From Gomphosphaeria aponina SAG 52.96 = DSM 107014 (GTDB lineage: Bacteria; Cyanobacteriota; Cyanobacteriia; Cyanobacteriales; Gomphosphaeriaceae), in NCBI GenBank assembly GCA_016903655.1, contig JADQBC010000010.1, forward strand, positions 1 through 44,636: a DNA stretch of 44,636 nucleotides, read 5' to 3'. Of this stretch, positions 24,381 through 32,800 are shown in pieces (position 1 is the stretch's first letter; each line of letters starts with the position of its first letter). The notes beneath the pieces are model-generated. The model was not told where the DNA came from. It saw only the letters and a list, made by a program, of their open reading frames with translations, and ran no database searches. The translations under genes were made by a program, and so were the position numbers.

Positions 24381-25148
24381 ATGACACAAACAAGTTCACC
24401 AGTCACCTCCCCACCGCCAACTTCTCCCTCAGAAAAATTTACCTTTGAAGAATATCTGTTTTATCAGGATAACTCAGATACCCGTTATGAACTATTTCGG
24501 GGAAAATTAATTCCAATGCCAACACCTACTGCATTACATACAGACATTTGCAAATTTCTGGTTTATCAATTTCAGCGTCATTTTGCTAGAGCTAATCTAA
24601 GTTTAGTAGCTGTGAAGAATGTGGGGGTGAGAACAGAAATTGATTCCTCTCGCATTCCTGATGTTATTCTTTGTACTCCACAACTATGGCAACAAGTTCG
24701 GAGCAGAAAAGGGGCTGGAGTGTTAGATTTTGAGGAAGTTCCCACTTTAGTGGTAGAAGTCACCAGCGAAAATTGGCGGGATGATTATATACGCAAACGG
24801 GCAGAATACGCGATGATTGACATTCCCGAATACTGGATCGTAGATGCAAATAAGCAAAGAGTGAGGATTTTAACCCAGCCAGAGAAAGAAGATGGTTACG
24901 AACATACGGATTTTTTACCAGGTCAAGAAATTCGCTCACGACAGTTTCCTGAATTGGTATTATCAGTAGCTGAAATTCTCTCCCCGCCTATTGTTGAGGA
25001 TTTAATTAAAGCAGAACAAACCTTCGTTAGTCAACTCGAAGAACAAGTAAGTGAAGAACGCCAGCGGGCTGAAACTGAACGCCAGCGGGCTGACAGGTTA
25101 GCTGCTATGTTACGGGAAAGAGGAATTGACCCAGATAGTTTTGTCTAG
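24381..25148 (+). CDS. Uma2-family restriction-endonuclease-like protein with coiled tail
   Basis: A 255-residue protein from the ATG at 24381. The Uma2/DUF820 PD-(D/E)XK-type core is clear: FTFEEYLFYQDNSDTRYELF, IPDVILC, and VPTLVVEVTSENWRDDY with the catalytic-looking E-V pair. It continues with KRAEYAMIDIPEYWIVD. A Glu/Arg-rich C-terminal repeat (ERQRAETERQRADRLAAMLR) is predicted coiled coil. The family is greatly expanded in cyanobacteria and its role is unclear. A second member is at 34896-35513. Confidence 0.92.
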   Translation: MTQTSSPVTSPPPTSPSEKFTFEEYLFYQDNSDTRYELFRGKLIPMPTPTALHTDICKFLVYQFQRHFARANLSLVAVKNVGVRTEIDSSRIPDVILCTPQLWQQVRSRKGAGVLDFEEVPTLVVEVTSENWRDDYIRKRAEYAMIDIPEYWIVDANKQRVRILTQPEKEDGYEHTDFLPGQEIRSRQFPELVLSVAEILSPPIVEDLIKAEQTFVSQLEEQVSEERQRAETERQRADRLAAMLRERGIDPDSFV

Positions 25149-25167
25149 GAATTATATTTGATTTGTG

Positions 25168-25194
25168 GTAGGGGTAATTATAAATTGCCCCTAC
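25168..25194. terminator. Hairpin after the Uma2 gene
   Basis: gtagggg pairs with cccctac, extended by aatt/aatt inside. It lies 20 bp after the Uma2 stop and is followed by short T-runs, so it is a likely terminator; the outer arms resemble the dispersed GTAGGGG family. Confidence 0.6.
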
Positions 25195-25225
25195 GCTTTT
25201 AACTTTTTCCTAAAATGTAGCCTAA

Positions 25226-25885
25226 TTAAGTTACATTAGTAAATAACTGTTCCCAGTCCATTGACTCTGCTTCTGGTTTGGCAACTATTTCGACAATTTT
25301 CTTTTGTGCCGCAGATTGAAACAAGGATTCTACAGAAACTTGCGCTACTTTAGTGCGAGAAATACTCCCCTCAAACAGAGTATCTGCGGCTGACATAATA
25401 ATAGGGTCTGGGTTATCTGGGTTTTTCAGGCCACCAGGTCTGACAATTGTATAAGTTAAACCACTTTCTTGAAGATATTTCTCAGCCTGCTTTTTCCAAT
25501 ATAAAATTAACCAAAATAAATTGAGGGGATGGAAAAATTTAGACACACATAAGGAGGAAACTAGGACAAAATGCTCAATAGATTTAGGTTTAGCCATATT
25601 TACTAAATTTTTTGTCCCTTGGTAGTCAACTTGATAGGGGCCAGTAGGATCTAAACTAGGACTAGCTCCAGTAGCGCAGAGGATCACAGTACAATCAGCG
25701 ATCGCTTTTTCTAAACTCTCAGGTTTTAGCACATCTCCCACTACTAATTCTGCTGCAGGTGGTAATATTTCCTTCCCCTTTTCTAAATTTCTCACCAACG
25801 CGCGTACAGTAATATTACGTTGAACTAACTCTTCAACTATTCTCCGTCCAGTTTCTCCAGTTGCTCCAGCGACAAATGCTTTCAT
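25226..25885 (-). CDS. NAD(P)-binding atypical short-chain dehydrogenase (NmrA/SDR-a type)
   Basis: A 219-residue protein with an N-terminal Rossmann motif AGATGETGRRIVEEL. It has RALVRNLEKG, the residues VVGDVLKPESLEKAI, HFVLVSSLCVSKFFHPLNL, and TIVRPGGLKNPDNPD. Atypical SDRs of this type often act as chaperone-like or regulatory proteins in photosynthetic organisms; a strict YxxxK catalytic pair is not evident. A gaggag ribosome site precedes the ATG. Substrate unknown. Confidence 0.88.
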   Translation of the reverse strand: MKAFVAGATGETGRRIVEELVQRNITVRALVRNLEKGKEILPPAAELVVGDVLKPESLEKAIADCTVILCATGASPSLDPTGPYQVDYQGTKNLVNMAKPKSIEHFVLVSSLCVSKFFHPLNLFWLILYWKKQAEKYLQESGLTYTIVRPGGLKNPDNPDPIIMSAADTLFEGSISRTKVAQVSVESLFQSAAQKKIVEIVAKPEAESMDWEQLFTNVT

Positions 25886-26051
25886 AAATCAAGCTCCTCA
25901 ATAAACTGTAATTAATACCTATTTTGCCGTAAAAAAGGAGTGTTGGCATCAGTAAAAATACATGATTAATAAATATAAAAATTCCCAAAATTTTTAACAT
26001 TCAAAGGGAAATGGGAATATTATTAAGAATAGACATAAGCAAGGTGGTTTG

Positions 26052-26780
26052 ATGTTAGAGCCAATAAATGGAAATGAGCCAATTTTCTTAGACCAAAATA
26101 ATGTTACCTCAGAGCAACTCGAATTAGCAGACAGAGAACCGATTCAATTTCAAACGAATTTTGAAGGGTTTATGGAGATGTACAGTGAGATGCAAACCGT
26201 CGCTGAATATCTCAATGCTCACGAAGGCTGGTTTTGTCGCTGCGCCCAGCCTATGACTGCAGAACCGCTCGGAAATAATGGTTATACTCTTACTATTGGG
26301 CGTTTTGGTTCTTTTGGCTATGAAGTAGAACCAAAAATGAGTGTAATTTTAGAACCACCCAAGGATAGAGTTTATTTAATGCGCAGTATTCCCGTGCCAG
26401 ATTACAATCCTCCAGGTTATGAAGTTGACTATCAAGCTTTGATGGAATTAGCAGAAATTGCTGCTGCTGATGCAGCAGAAGGAATGGTTGCTATTTACCG
26501 AAAACAAGGGAAATTAGCATTACCTGATGTAATTACCAAGGTTAAGTGGGAATTGCATCTGAAAGTAGCAGTGAGGTTTCCTAAGTTTATTTATAAATTA
26601 CCTTTAAATCTGATTCAAACAACAGGCGATCGCCTTTTAGCTCAAATAGTAGGCCAAGTTTCTCCTCGTTTAAGTTACAAAGTACAGCAAGATTTTCATT
26701 CTCGTTTTGGTCTTCCCATCCCCCCGAAAACTGCCAGAAAATTTGCGAAAATTATTACGACTGATGGAATTGTTGCCTAA
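26052..26780 (+). CDS. DUF1997 family protein
   Basis: A 242-residue protein from the ATG at 26052, with aaggtgg upstream. Core features are the block QFQTNFEGFMEMYSEMQTVA, then GWFCRCAQPMTAEPLGNNGY and GRFGSFGYEVEPKMSV. A C-terminal helix region carries FPKFIYKLPLNLI and PRLSYKVQQDFHSRFGLPIP. This is a conserved family of cyanobacteria and plastids without known function. It converges with the DUF4079 gene across a strong hairpin. Confidence 0.85.
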   Translation: MLEPINGNEPIFLDQNNVTSEQLELADREPIQFQTNFEGFMEMYSEMQTVAEYLNAHEGWFCRCAQPMTAEPLGNNGYTLTIGRFGSFGYEVEPKMSVILEPPKDRVYLMRSIPVPDYNPPGYEVDYQALMELAEIAAADAAEGMVAIYRKQGKLALPDVITKVKWELHLKVAVRFPKFIYKLPLNLIQTTGDRLLAQIVGQVSPRLSYKVQQDFHSRFGLPIPPKTARKFAKIITTDGIVA

Positions 26781-26791
26781 ATTGAAGAAAT

Positions 26792-26820
26792 TTACCCCCC
26801 CCGAAGACTTGGGGGGGTAA
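26792..26820. terminator. Bidirectional terminator hairpin between convergent genes
   Basis: ttaccccccc pairs with gggggggtaa around cgaagactt. It lies between the converging DUF1997 and DUF4079 stops. Confidence 0.7.
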
Positions 26821-26827
26821 GAGGGGG

Positions 26828-27298
26828 TTACATTTTACTAATAATTCTCTGGACAATTTGCATTCCTGTTACTGCTTGCCAACCAAAAAGCCCCAATAAT
26901 ACTAGATTGAGGGCAATATGGGTATAACGCGCAAAAACATTGCCTTTCTGCATAAAAGGAACTAGGGAAGCGGCAGTAGCAATTATTCCTGTCATTCCTA
27001 ATCCTACTAGCAGATGGGGACCAAAAAAGAGTTTACCATTATTAATGTAAGTAACTGCCATGCCGCCAATAGTACCTAGTACCATCAAAGCTAGCAAAAT
27101 TGAACCAACTTGGTGATGTCTGCTGTTAAAGTTTTTCTTAATTAATTCTTTTCTGTGTTCTTTATCAGCACTGCGAGTGCGCTGAATTTGAATGCCAAGA
27201 TATAGGGCATATACAGCAGTTCCCAGAAGAATCCACATAATGATAGGATGACCAAATTGGGACCAGGTTTTCACTGCTTCTGGAATCTCGAAGTTCAT
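26828..27298 (-). CDS. DUF4079 membrane protein
   Basis: A 156-residue protein with about four transmembrane helices. Conserved histidines sit in GHPIIMW, SRHHQVGS, GPHLLVGLG and THIALN, a layout typical of the DUF4079 (cytochrome b561-like) group. The pattern suggests haem binding, which is inference. An agaggag ribosome site precedes the ATG. It has no functional partner next to it. Confidence 0.85.
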   Translation of the reverse strand: MNFEIPEAVKTWSQFGHPIIMWILLGTAVYALYLGIQIQRTRSADKEHRKELIKKNFNSRHHQVGSILLALMVLGTIGGMAVTYINNGKLFFGPHLLVGLGMTGIIATAASLVPFMQKGNVFARYTHIALNLVLLGLFGWQAVTGMQIVQRIISKM

Positions 27299-27352
27299 TT
27301 TGTTCTCCTCTCTCAGTAATAATCTTTATAAAACTTAACATATCTAAAGGCG

Positions 27353-28567
27353 ATGTTTTCCAACCAGGATATACTTTTACTTGAAGCAGCCTGCAGTGGG
27401 AATCTCACACAGGTAAAAACTTTACTAGCAGCAGGAGCGCAAGTAGATACCTCAGACGAACAAAATACTACTGGATTGATGTACGCTGCTCACAAAGGTG
27501 ATAAGGAGATAGTTAAAGTCCTCCTAGAAGCTGGTGCATTTGTGAATAAAGCAAGTAAAAGGCACAAAATTACAGCCTTAATGCTAGCCGCAGCAGCAAA
27601 TCGAGTTGATGTAGTGCAACAGTTACTAGCTGCTGAGGCTGATGTGAATAGCAAAAATGATGATGGTTCAACTGCTTTAATGATTGCTGCTTATAAAAAT
27701 AATCTACAAGTTGTACAATTGCTGTTAGCGGCTGGTGCTGATGTGCAGATTACTGATAAACATGAGGATACAGCCCTGAATTTGGCAGTAAAAGTGGGCA
27801 ATAGTGAGATTGTGCAAATACTGCTCCAAGCAGGGGAAGATGTGAATAGTAATACGGCTGATGGGGGCACAATACTGATGCTGGCGGCGGCTGAGGGCCA
27901 GACAGAAGTAGTGAAAGTACTACTAGAAGCAGGGGCAAATGTGAATGACCAAGATCTTGAAGGGGAAACAGCTTTACATTTTGCGGCCTTAGAAGGTTAT
28001 CAGGAAGTAGTGCAGGTTTTACTTCGAGCAGGTGCTAATGTGGGCATGAGAAATCATGTAGGAGATACTCCTTTGATGGTGGCAGCGTTGCAGGGTCATG
28101 GGGAGATTGTGGAGGAAATATTACGTTGTGGTGGTGAGGCAAATGGGGCAAACCAGGGAGAAACACCTTTAAGTTTGGCAGCATCTCAGGGTGATTATGA
28201 AGTAATCAAAGTACTACTAGCGGGGGGAGCGGATGTGAATACTCGCCTTGCAAGGGGAAAAACTCTGTTGATGAAAGCAGGCGATCGCGGCGATCTAGAA
28301 ATGATGAAAATGTTAATTAATGCAGGTGCTGATGTTAATTTACAAGATCAAGCGGGAGCAACTGCGTTAATGTGGGCCGCTCATCGGGGTTATGTGGCAG
28401 CGGTAAAGGTATTATTAACAACAGGTAAAGTGGATATTAATCAGAAAAATAATGGGGGTTATACTGCTTTAATGTTAGCTGAATTTAATCAATATCCAGA
28501 GGTAGTGCAGTTACTCAAAGAAGCTGGAGCAGCCTCGGTAAGCAGGATGGGGGATTTAGAGCAATAA
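27353..28567 (+). CDS. Ankyrin-repeat protein
   Basis: A 404-residue protein made almost wholly of about twelve ankyrin repeats from residue 5 on. Each has the G-TALMxAA...VVxxLLxAGADVN form, e.g. TALMIAAYKNNLQVVQLLLA and ALHFAALEGYQEVVQVLL. Ankyrin stacks bind proteins. No signal peptide or catalytic domain is present. Some repeats are highly alike at protein level, so internal duplication is likely. The partner is unknown. Confidence 0.95.
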   Translation: MFSNQDILLLEAACSGNLTQVKTLLAAGAQVDTSDEQNTTGLMYAAHKGDKEIVKVLLEAGAFVNKASKRHKITALMLAAAANRVDVVQQLLAAEADVNSKNDDGSTALMIAAYKNNLQVVQLLLAAGADVQITDKHEDTALNLAVKVGNSEIVQILLQAGEDVNSNTADGGTILMLAAAEGQTEVVKVLLEAGANVNDQDLEGETALHFAALEGYQEVVQVLLRAGANVGMRNHVGDTPLMVAALQGHGEIVEEILRCGGEANGANQGETPLSLAASQGDYEVIKVLLAGGADVNTRLARGKTLLMKAGDRGDLEMMKMLINAGADVNLQDQAGATALMWAAHRGYVAAVKVLLTTGKVDINQKNNGGYTALMLAEFNQYPEVVQLLKEAGAASVSRMGDLEQ

Positions 28568-28633
28568 TTTATTCAAGACTAATGATGATGAAACTCCGCT
28601 AATATCTGAATTAGAAAATATTGCTATTTTATG

Positions 28634-28764
28634 GGGCGTGGCGTTGCGTTTTTTGAGTAATGAAATATATATTTACAAAACCTACTAACCAAACTAAAAC
28701 CCTCTCCCCACTCCCTACTCGGCAACTCCGCTACTTTAAGGTTTCATTGGACAATTCAGCAACG
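28634..28764 (+). repeat. Copy 2 of a ~130-bp dispersed repeat
   Basis: Matches the reverse complement of 17752-17873: ggcgttgcgttttttgag, actaaccaaactaaaaccct, actccctac, ctttaaggtttcat and caattcagcaacg in the same order. A roughly 17-bp segment (cggcaactccgctac) is extra here. It is non-coding at this locus. Confidence 0.85.
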
Positions 28765-28873
28765 CCTATGGGGCGTTTATTTGCTCAATCTCCTGATATG
28801 GCCTTGACACAAGCTGCTAAATTAAATGACCCTCACCCAAAATGAAATCAACTTTAACAAAGATGATTAACAA

Positions 28874-29290
28874 ATGGCTAAAGACGTTTTCCATCAGCAA
28901 GTTAAAAATGCTTTAATCAAAGACGGATGGGAAATCACTGATGATCCTTTTACTATCCGTATTAGCGAAGCTATCAAATTACAAATTGATTTGGGGGCAG
29001 AAAATGCGATCGCCGCCACCAGAAATTCAGAAAAAATTGCGGTAGAAATTAAAAGTTTTATTGCTGACTCTGAGATTAGTGCCTTTCATACTGCTTTGGG
29101 GCAATATCTCAACTACTATCAAGCACTCGAAGAACAAGAACCAGACCGTATGATTTATTTAGCTATTCCTGTAGAAACCTATCAAGACTTTTTTCAGCTT
29201 CCTTTTATTCAAAGAGCTTTAAAACGTTATCAAGTTAAATTAATCATTTATGATCCTAAATCGGAGGAGATTAAACAATGGATAAGTTAG
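28874..29290 (+). CDS. xisH: XisH-family protein (fdxN-element excision controlling factor type)
   Basis: A 138-residue protein with the XisH nuclease-like core: FHQQVKNALIKDGWEITDD, IDLGAENAIAA, KIAVEIKSFI and FHTALGQYLNYYQAL. The PD-(D/E)XK-like E-IK residues are present. Its stop overlaps the following xisI by 13 bp. In Anabaena XisH and XisI control excision of the fdxN element, but these pairs are widespread and here no such element is visible. Confidence 0.93.
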   Translation: MAKDVFHQQVKNALIKDGWEITDDPFTIRISEAIKLQIDLGAENAIAATRNSEKIAVEIKSFIADSEISAFHTALGQYLNYYQALEEQEPDRMIYLAIPVETYQDFFQLPFIQRALKRYQVKLIIYDPKSEEIKQWIS

Positions 29291-29613
29291 AAAAATATCG
29301 GCAATTTATTAAGAACATTTTAACAGAACACGCCGCAAGCTCCACTACCACTGATACAGTAAAAGCAGAGCTAATTTTTGATCACGAACACGATCATTAT
29401 CAACTGAATTATGTGGGGTGGCAAAGAGATAAGCGGGTATTTGGTCCTGTGATGCATTTTGATATTGAAGATGGTAAGATTTGGATTCAATATAATGGTA
29501 CGGAAGACTCCGTTGCTGAGAAGTTAGTGGCGATGGGTGTACCTCCTTCTGATATTGTTATTGGTTTTCATTCGTCTTTTAAACGTCAATTTACTCCTTA
29601 TGCTGTTAGCTAA
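29278..29613 (+). CDS. xisI: XisI-family protein
   Basis: A 111-residue protein with the XisI signatures FDHEHDHYQLNYVGWQRDKR, HFDIEDGKIWIQYNGTED and IVIGFHSSFKRQFTPYAV. It is translationally coupled to xisH (13-bp overlap, aggag site before its ATG). Confidence 0.93.
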   Translation: MDKLEKYRQFIKNILTEHAASSTTTDTVKAELIFDHEHDHYQLNYVGWQRDKRVFGPVMHFDIEDGKIWIQYNGTEDSVAEKLVAMGVPPSDIVIGFHSSFKRQFTPYAVS

Positions 29614-29685
29614 TCATTGTTTTCCAAATTGGCACTTTACCACCCGATACATAATTAATTGGTCGCACAAAATTAATTACCGCAG

Positions 29686-29750
29686 GTAAGGGCGGGTTTT
29701 GATTTAAAGATAACGTTGCTCACAAAGATCAAGGCTAAACCCGCCCCTAC
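29686..29750. repeat. GTAGGGGCGGGTTT repeat copy
   Basis: gtaagggcgggttttgattt and ctaaacccgcccctac form the family's arms, in the opposite orientation to 23981-24047. It lies in the ~250-bp gap between xisI and the NRPS stop, which holds nothing else recognised. Confidence 0.85.
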
Positions 29751-29866
29751 AGAAATTGTGTAAATAATTTTGCTTATCTACTTAATTATTAAAAACTATC
29801 AGACTACTGGAATGTTTTTTTTCTTTTGTTTATAACTTATTAGGTTTGTATCCAAACTTAAGAAGC

Positions 29867-32800
29867 TCAAATATTTCCTTGTTTGACTTCAACTCTAACA
29901 ATAGTTGTCTGAGAACCTTTTTGTGCAAACCAGGTTACACGTTCTTGAACTAAATCTAATTCTAACAAATAGTTACCTGGTTGTTTTGGTGCAGTAATAG
30001 TTAAAGAAAGTTCAATTTCTTCTGAAGGGGCAAAATTTTCTGGTAAATATGTTCTGCCATCATCCCATTGAATTACTTGTTCGTTTTCATCTAACCAATG
30101 ATTTCCTAATTTGATTGGGGTATAAGGGAAAAATTTCCAAATTCCAGAACTTATATTCTTAACTTTTACTGGAATTTTTACCTGTTCTTCTACTGATAAA
30201 CTTAAATATTCTTGAGCTGTTATTTCTGCTCTAAAGCTTGAACCTTCACTTTCATTTACAGTTAGTTCAATTATTTGATTGTTGATTTCTTTATTGTTAA
30301 ACACAACCAAAGGTGAGTGAATTAAAAATAAGTTGATTAAATAATCACCTGGTAATAAAGGTGCAATTACAGGAACCAGTAATTCTGCTTCTTCTGATGG
30401 TTTTACTAGCATAGGTAATGCAATTCTTTCATCACTATACAATTTTTCTTTTTGTTCATTGTTTGACAAGTAATAACCAACATATATAACATTTTCAATT
30501 GATTTTGTTTCCCAAACTAAAGAACTTATGTTTTTAACTTTTACTGGAAGCAGATAAGTTTTTCCTGTAGAAATATTTAAAGTTCTTTGTGTGGTTATTT
30601 GTGCTTGATATGCTGACTTTTCAAAAGGAAAATTATAATTTTGCTGATTAATATATTTTTGAATTGTTTCTCCTAATATGTCAATTTGGTTTGCTTCTGT
30701 GAAAATATGGTGATTGCTATTAATTATTGCGATTTCTAACCCCATCTCAAACTGTTGATACCAATCTATTTGAGAATCTACACGAGAAAAAATATAAGGA
30801 TTCAAATTGCTTTGAGAGGCAAAAATTAAAACTAATTTTCCTAAATATTGTCGAGGGATATAACTTTCTGTTAAAACCAATAAGGCTACTTTTTTTCCAA
30901 AATTCTGAAGTTGTTCTGCTATTTCAAAAACAACTTTACCTCCCAAACAATAACCCCCTAAAAAGTAATTACCATTGGGTTGTATGGTTAAAATTTCCGA
31001 AACATAATAAGCAGCTAAATTTTTAATATTCTCTTCATTTACCCAACCGTAACCAGAAAATAAGCCATATAATGGTTGGTTTTCATCTAAATAGTTAGCA
31101 AGAAAAGATGTTTCACCAAATCCGTTAGAACACCAAAACAAAGGTGGTAGAGTTCCGTTTGTATTTGTTCCCACAATTAACCCTTCCTCTTTTACCCTTT
31201 TCCATTCCCATCCAGCAGTTAAAGCAAGAATATGGCGATACTCTTCATTTGTTATTGGTAATTTTTGGAGAGATTCTTTTGCTTGTTTTTGACTAATTAA
31301 CTTCGCTTGTTCTGCAATATTTGTGAGTTGAAACAGAACAGCTAAAGGCAGTTTTTGATTAAATGTTTTTTCGATTTCAGCTAGTAATTTTACAGAAAGT
31401 AGAGAATGTCCTCCTAACTCGAAGAAGTTATCAGTTATACCTATACCTTTAATTCCTAATACCTCTTCCCAAATTTGGGTTAGTTTTATCTCTAATTCAT
31501 TCTTCGGGGCTAGATAATTTGTTTCTAATTCTTGTCTGGTTGTGTCTGGTTTAGGTAATGCTCTTCGGTCTATTTTTCCATTGGGAGTTAGGGGTAATGC
31601 TTCCAAAAATACGAACCCATTAGGTATCATATATTCTGGTAGCTTGGTAGCTAAGAATGAGCGTAACTCACTGATGCTTTGATGTTTGGCTACAATGTAG
31701 GCTACTAAACTCTTGTTATCTGGTGTGTCTTCTCTGACAATTACTACTGCTTCTTTTACTTCTAAATGTTGGTTTAATATTGTCTCTATTTCCCCTAACT
31801 CTATGCGATATCCTCTGATTTTTACTTGGTTATCAATTCGCCCAATAAATTCAATATTACCATGGGGTAAATAACGAGCTAAATCACCTGTTTTATATAA
31901 TTTTCCTGCACCAAAAGGATTATAAATAAATTTTTCTGCGGTTAATTCTGGGCGGTTTAAATATCCTCTGGCTACTCCTTTTCCTGCAAGATATAATTCT
32001 CCTACTACCCCAATGGGAGTTGGTTGCAAGTTGGTATCTAAAATATAAATTTTAGTATTGCTTATTGGTTTCCCTATGGGTAAATTATCGGCATTTTCTA
32101 CCACATTATTAACAGGGTACCAAGTTGAAAATGTAGTGTTTTCTGTGGGCCCATAAACGTGAATTAAGTTTTCTGGTTTTCCTTTTTCTATGATTTCTTT
32201 TACCCATTTTGGCTCTACTTTTTCTCCGCCAAATAAGACATATTTAAAAGTGTTAAATGCTTGAGGATGAATACTAGCTATTTGATTGAATAAAGCTGTG
32301 GTTATAAAAATTGTATCTAGCTCTTTTTCTTTTAATTGCTCAATAAATAATTCTAATTGTAAAGTAGTCTCTTTGGGAAAAATGACTAATTTAGCTCCAT
32401 TTAATAAAGCTCCCCAAATTTCAAAAGTAGCAGCATCAAAGGATGTATTTGCAATTTGAGCTATTTTAGCTGCAGGGCGAATGTTTATATAGTTGGTGTT
32501 TTTGACTAATCTATTAACTGATTTATGCTTGACTAATACACCTTTTGGTTTTCCTGTTGAACCAGATGTATAAATGACATAAGCTAAATTTTTACTACAA
32601 ACTGCACTTTTAAGATTTTCTTTGCTTTCTGGTTCAATTTTATCCCATGTGTCAGTACGGACAATTTTTCCTGGATAAGAAAATAGTTTTTCTTCTGACT
32701 TTTCTGTTGTTAATAAAACGGAAATTTTAGCATTATCTAACATATAAATAAGGCGATCGCTTGGATAATTTGGCTCTAATGGTACATAAGCTCCTCCTGC

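Noticed and set aside
28660-28845. 61-residue ORF reading MKYIFTKPTNQTKTLSP
   Set aside because: Nearly all of it lies in a dispersed non-coding repeat that also occurs inverted at 17752-17873; no ribosome site and no family resemblance.
28874-29613. Evidence for an excisable fdxN-type element around xisH-xisI
   Set aside because: No recombinase (xisF) gene or paired attachment sites visible; xisHI pairs are common as stand-alone genes.
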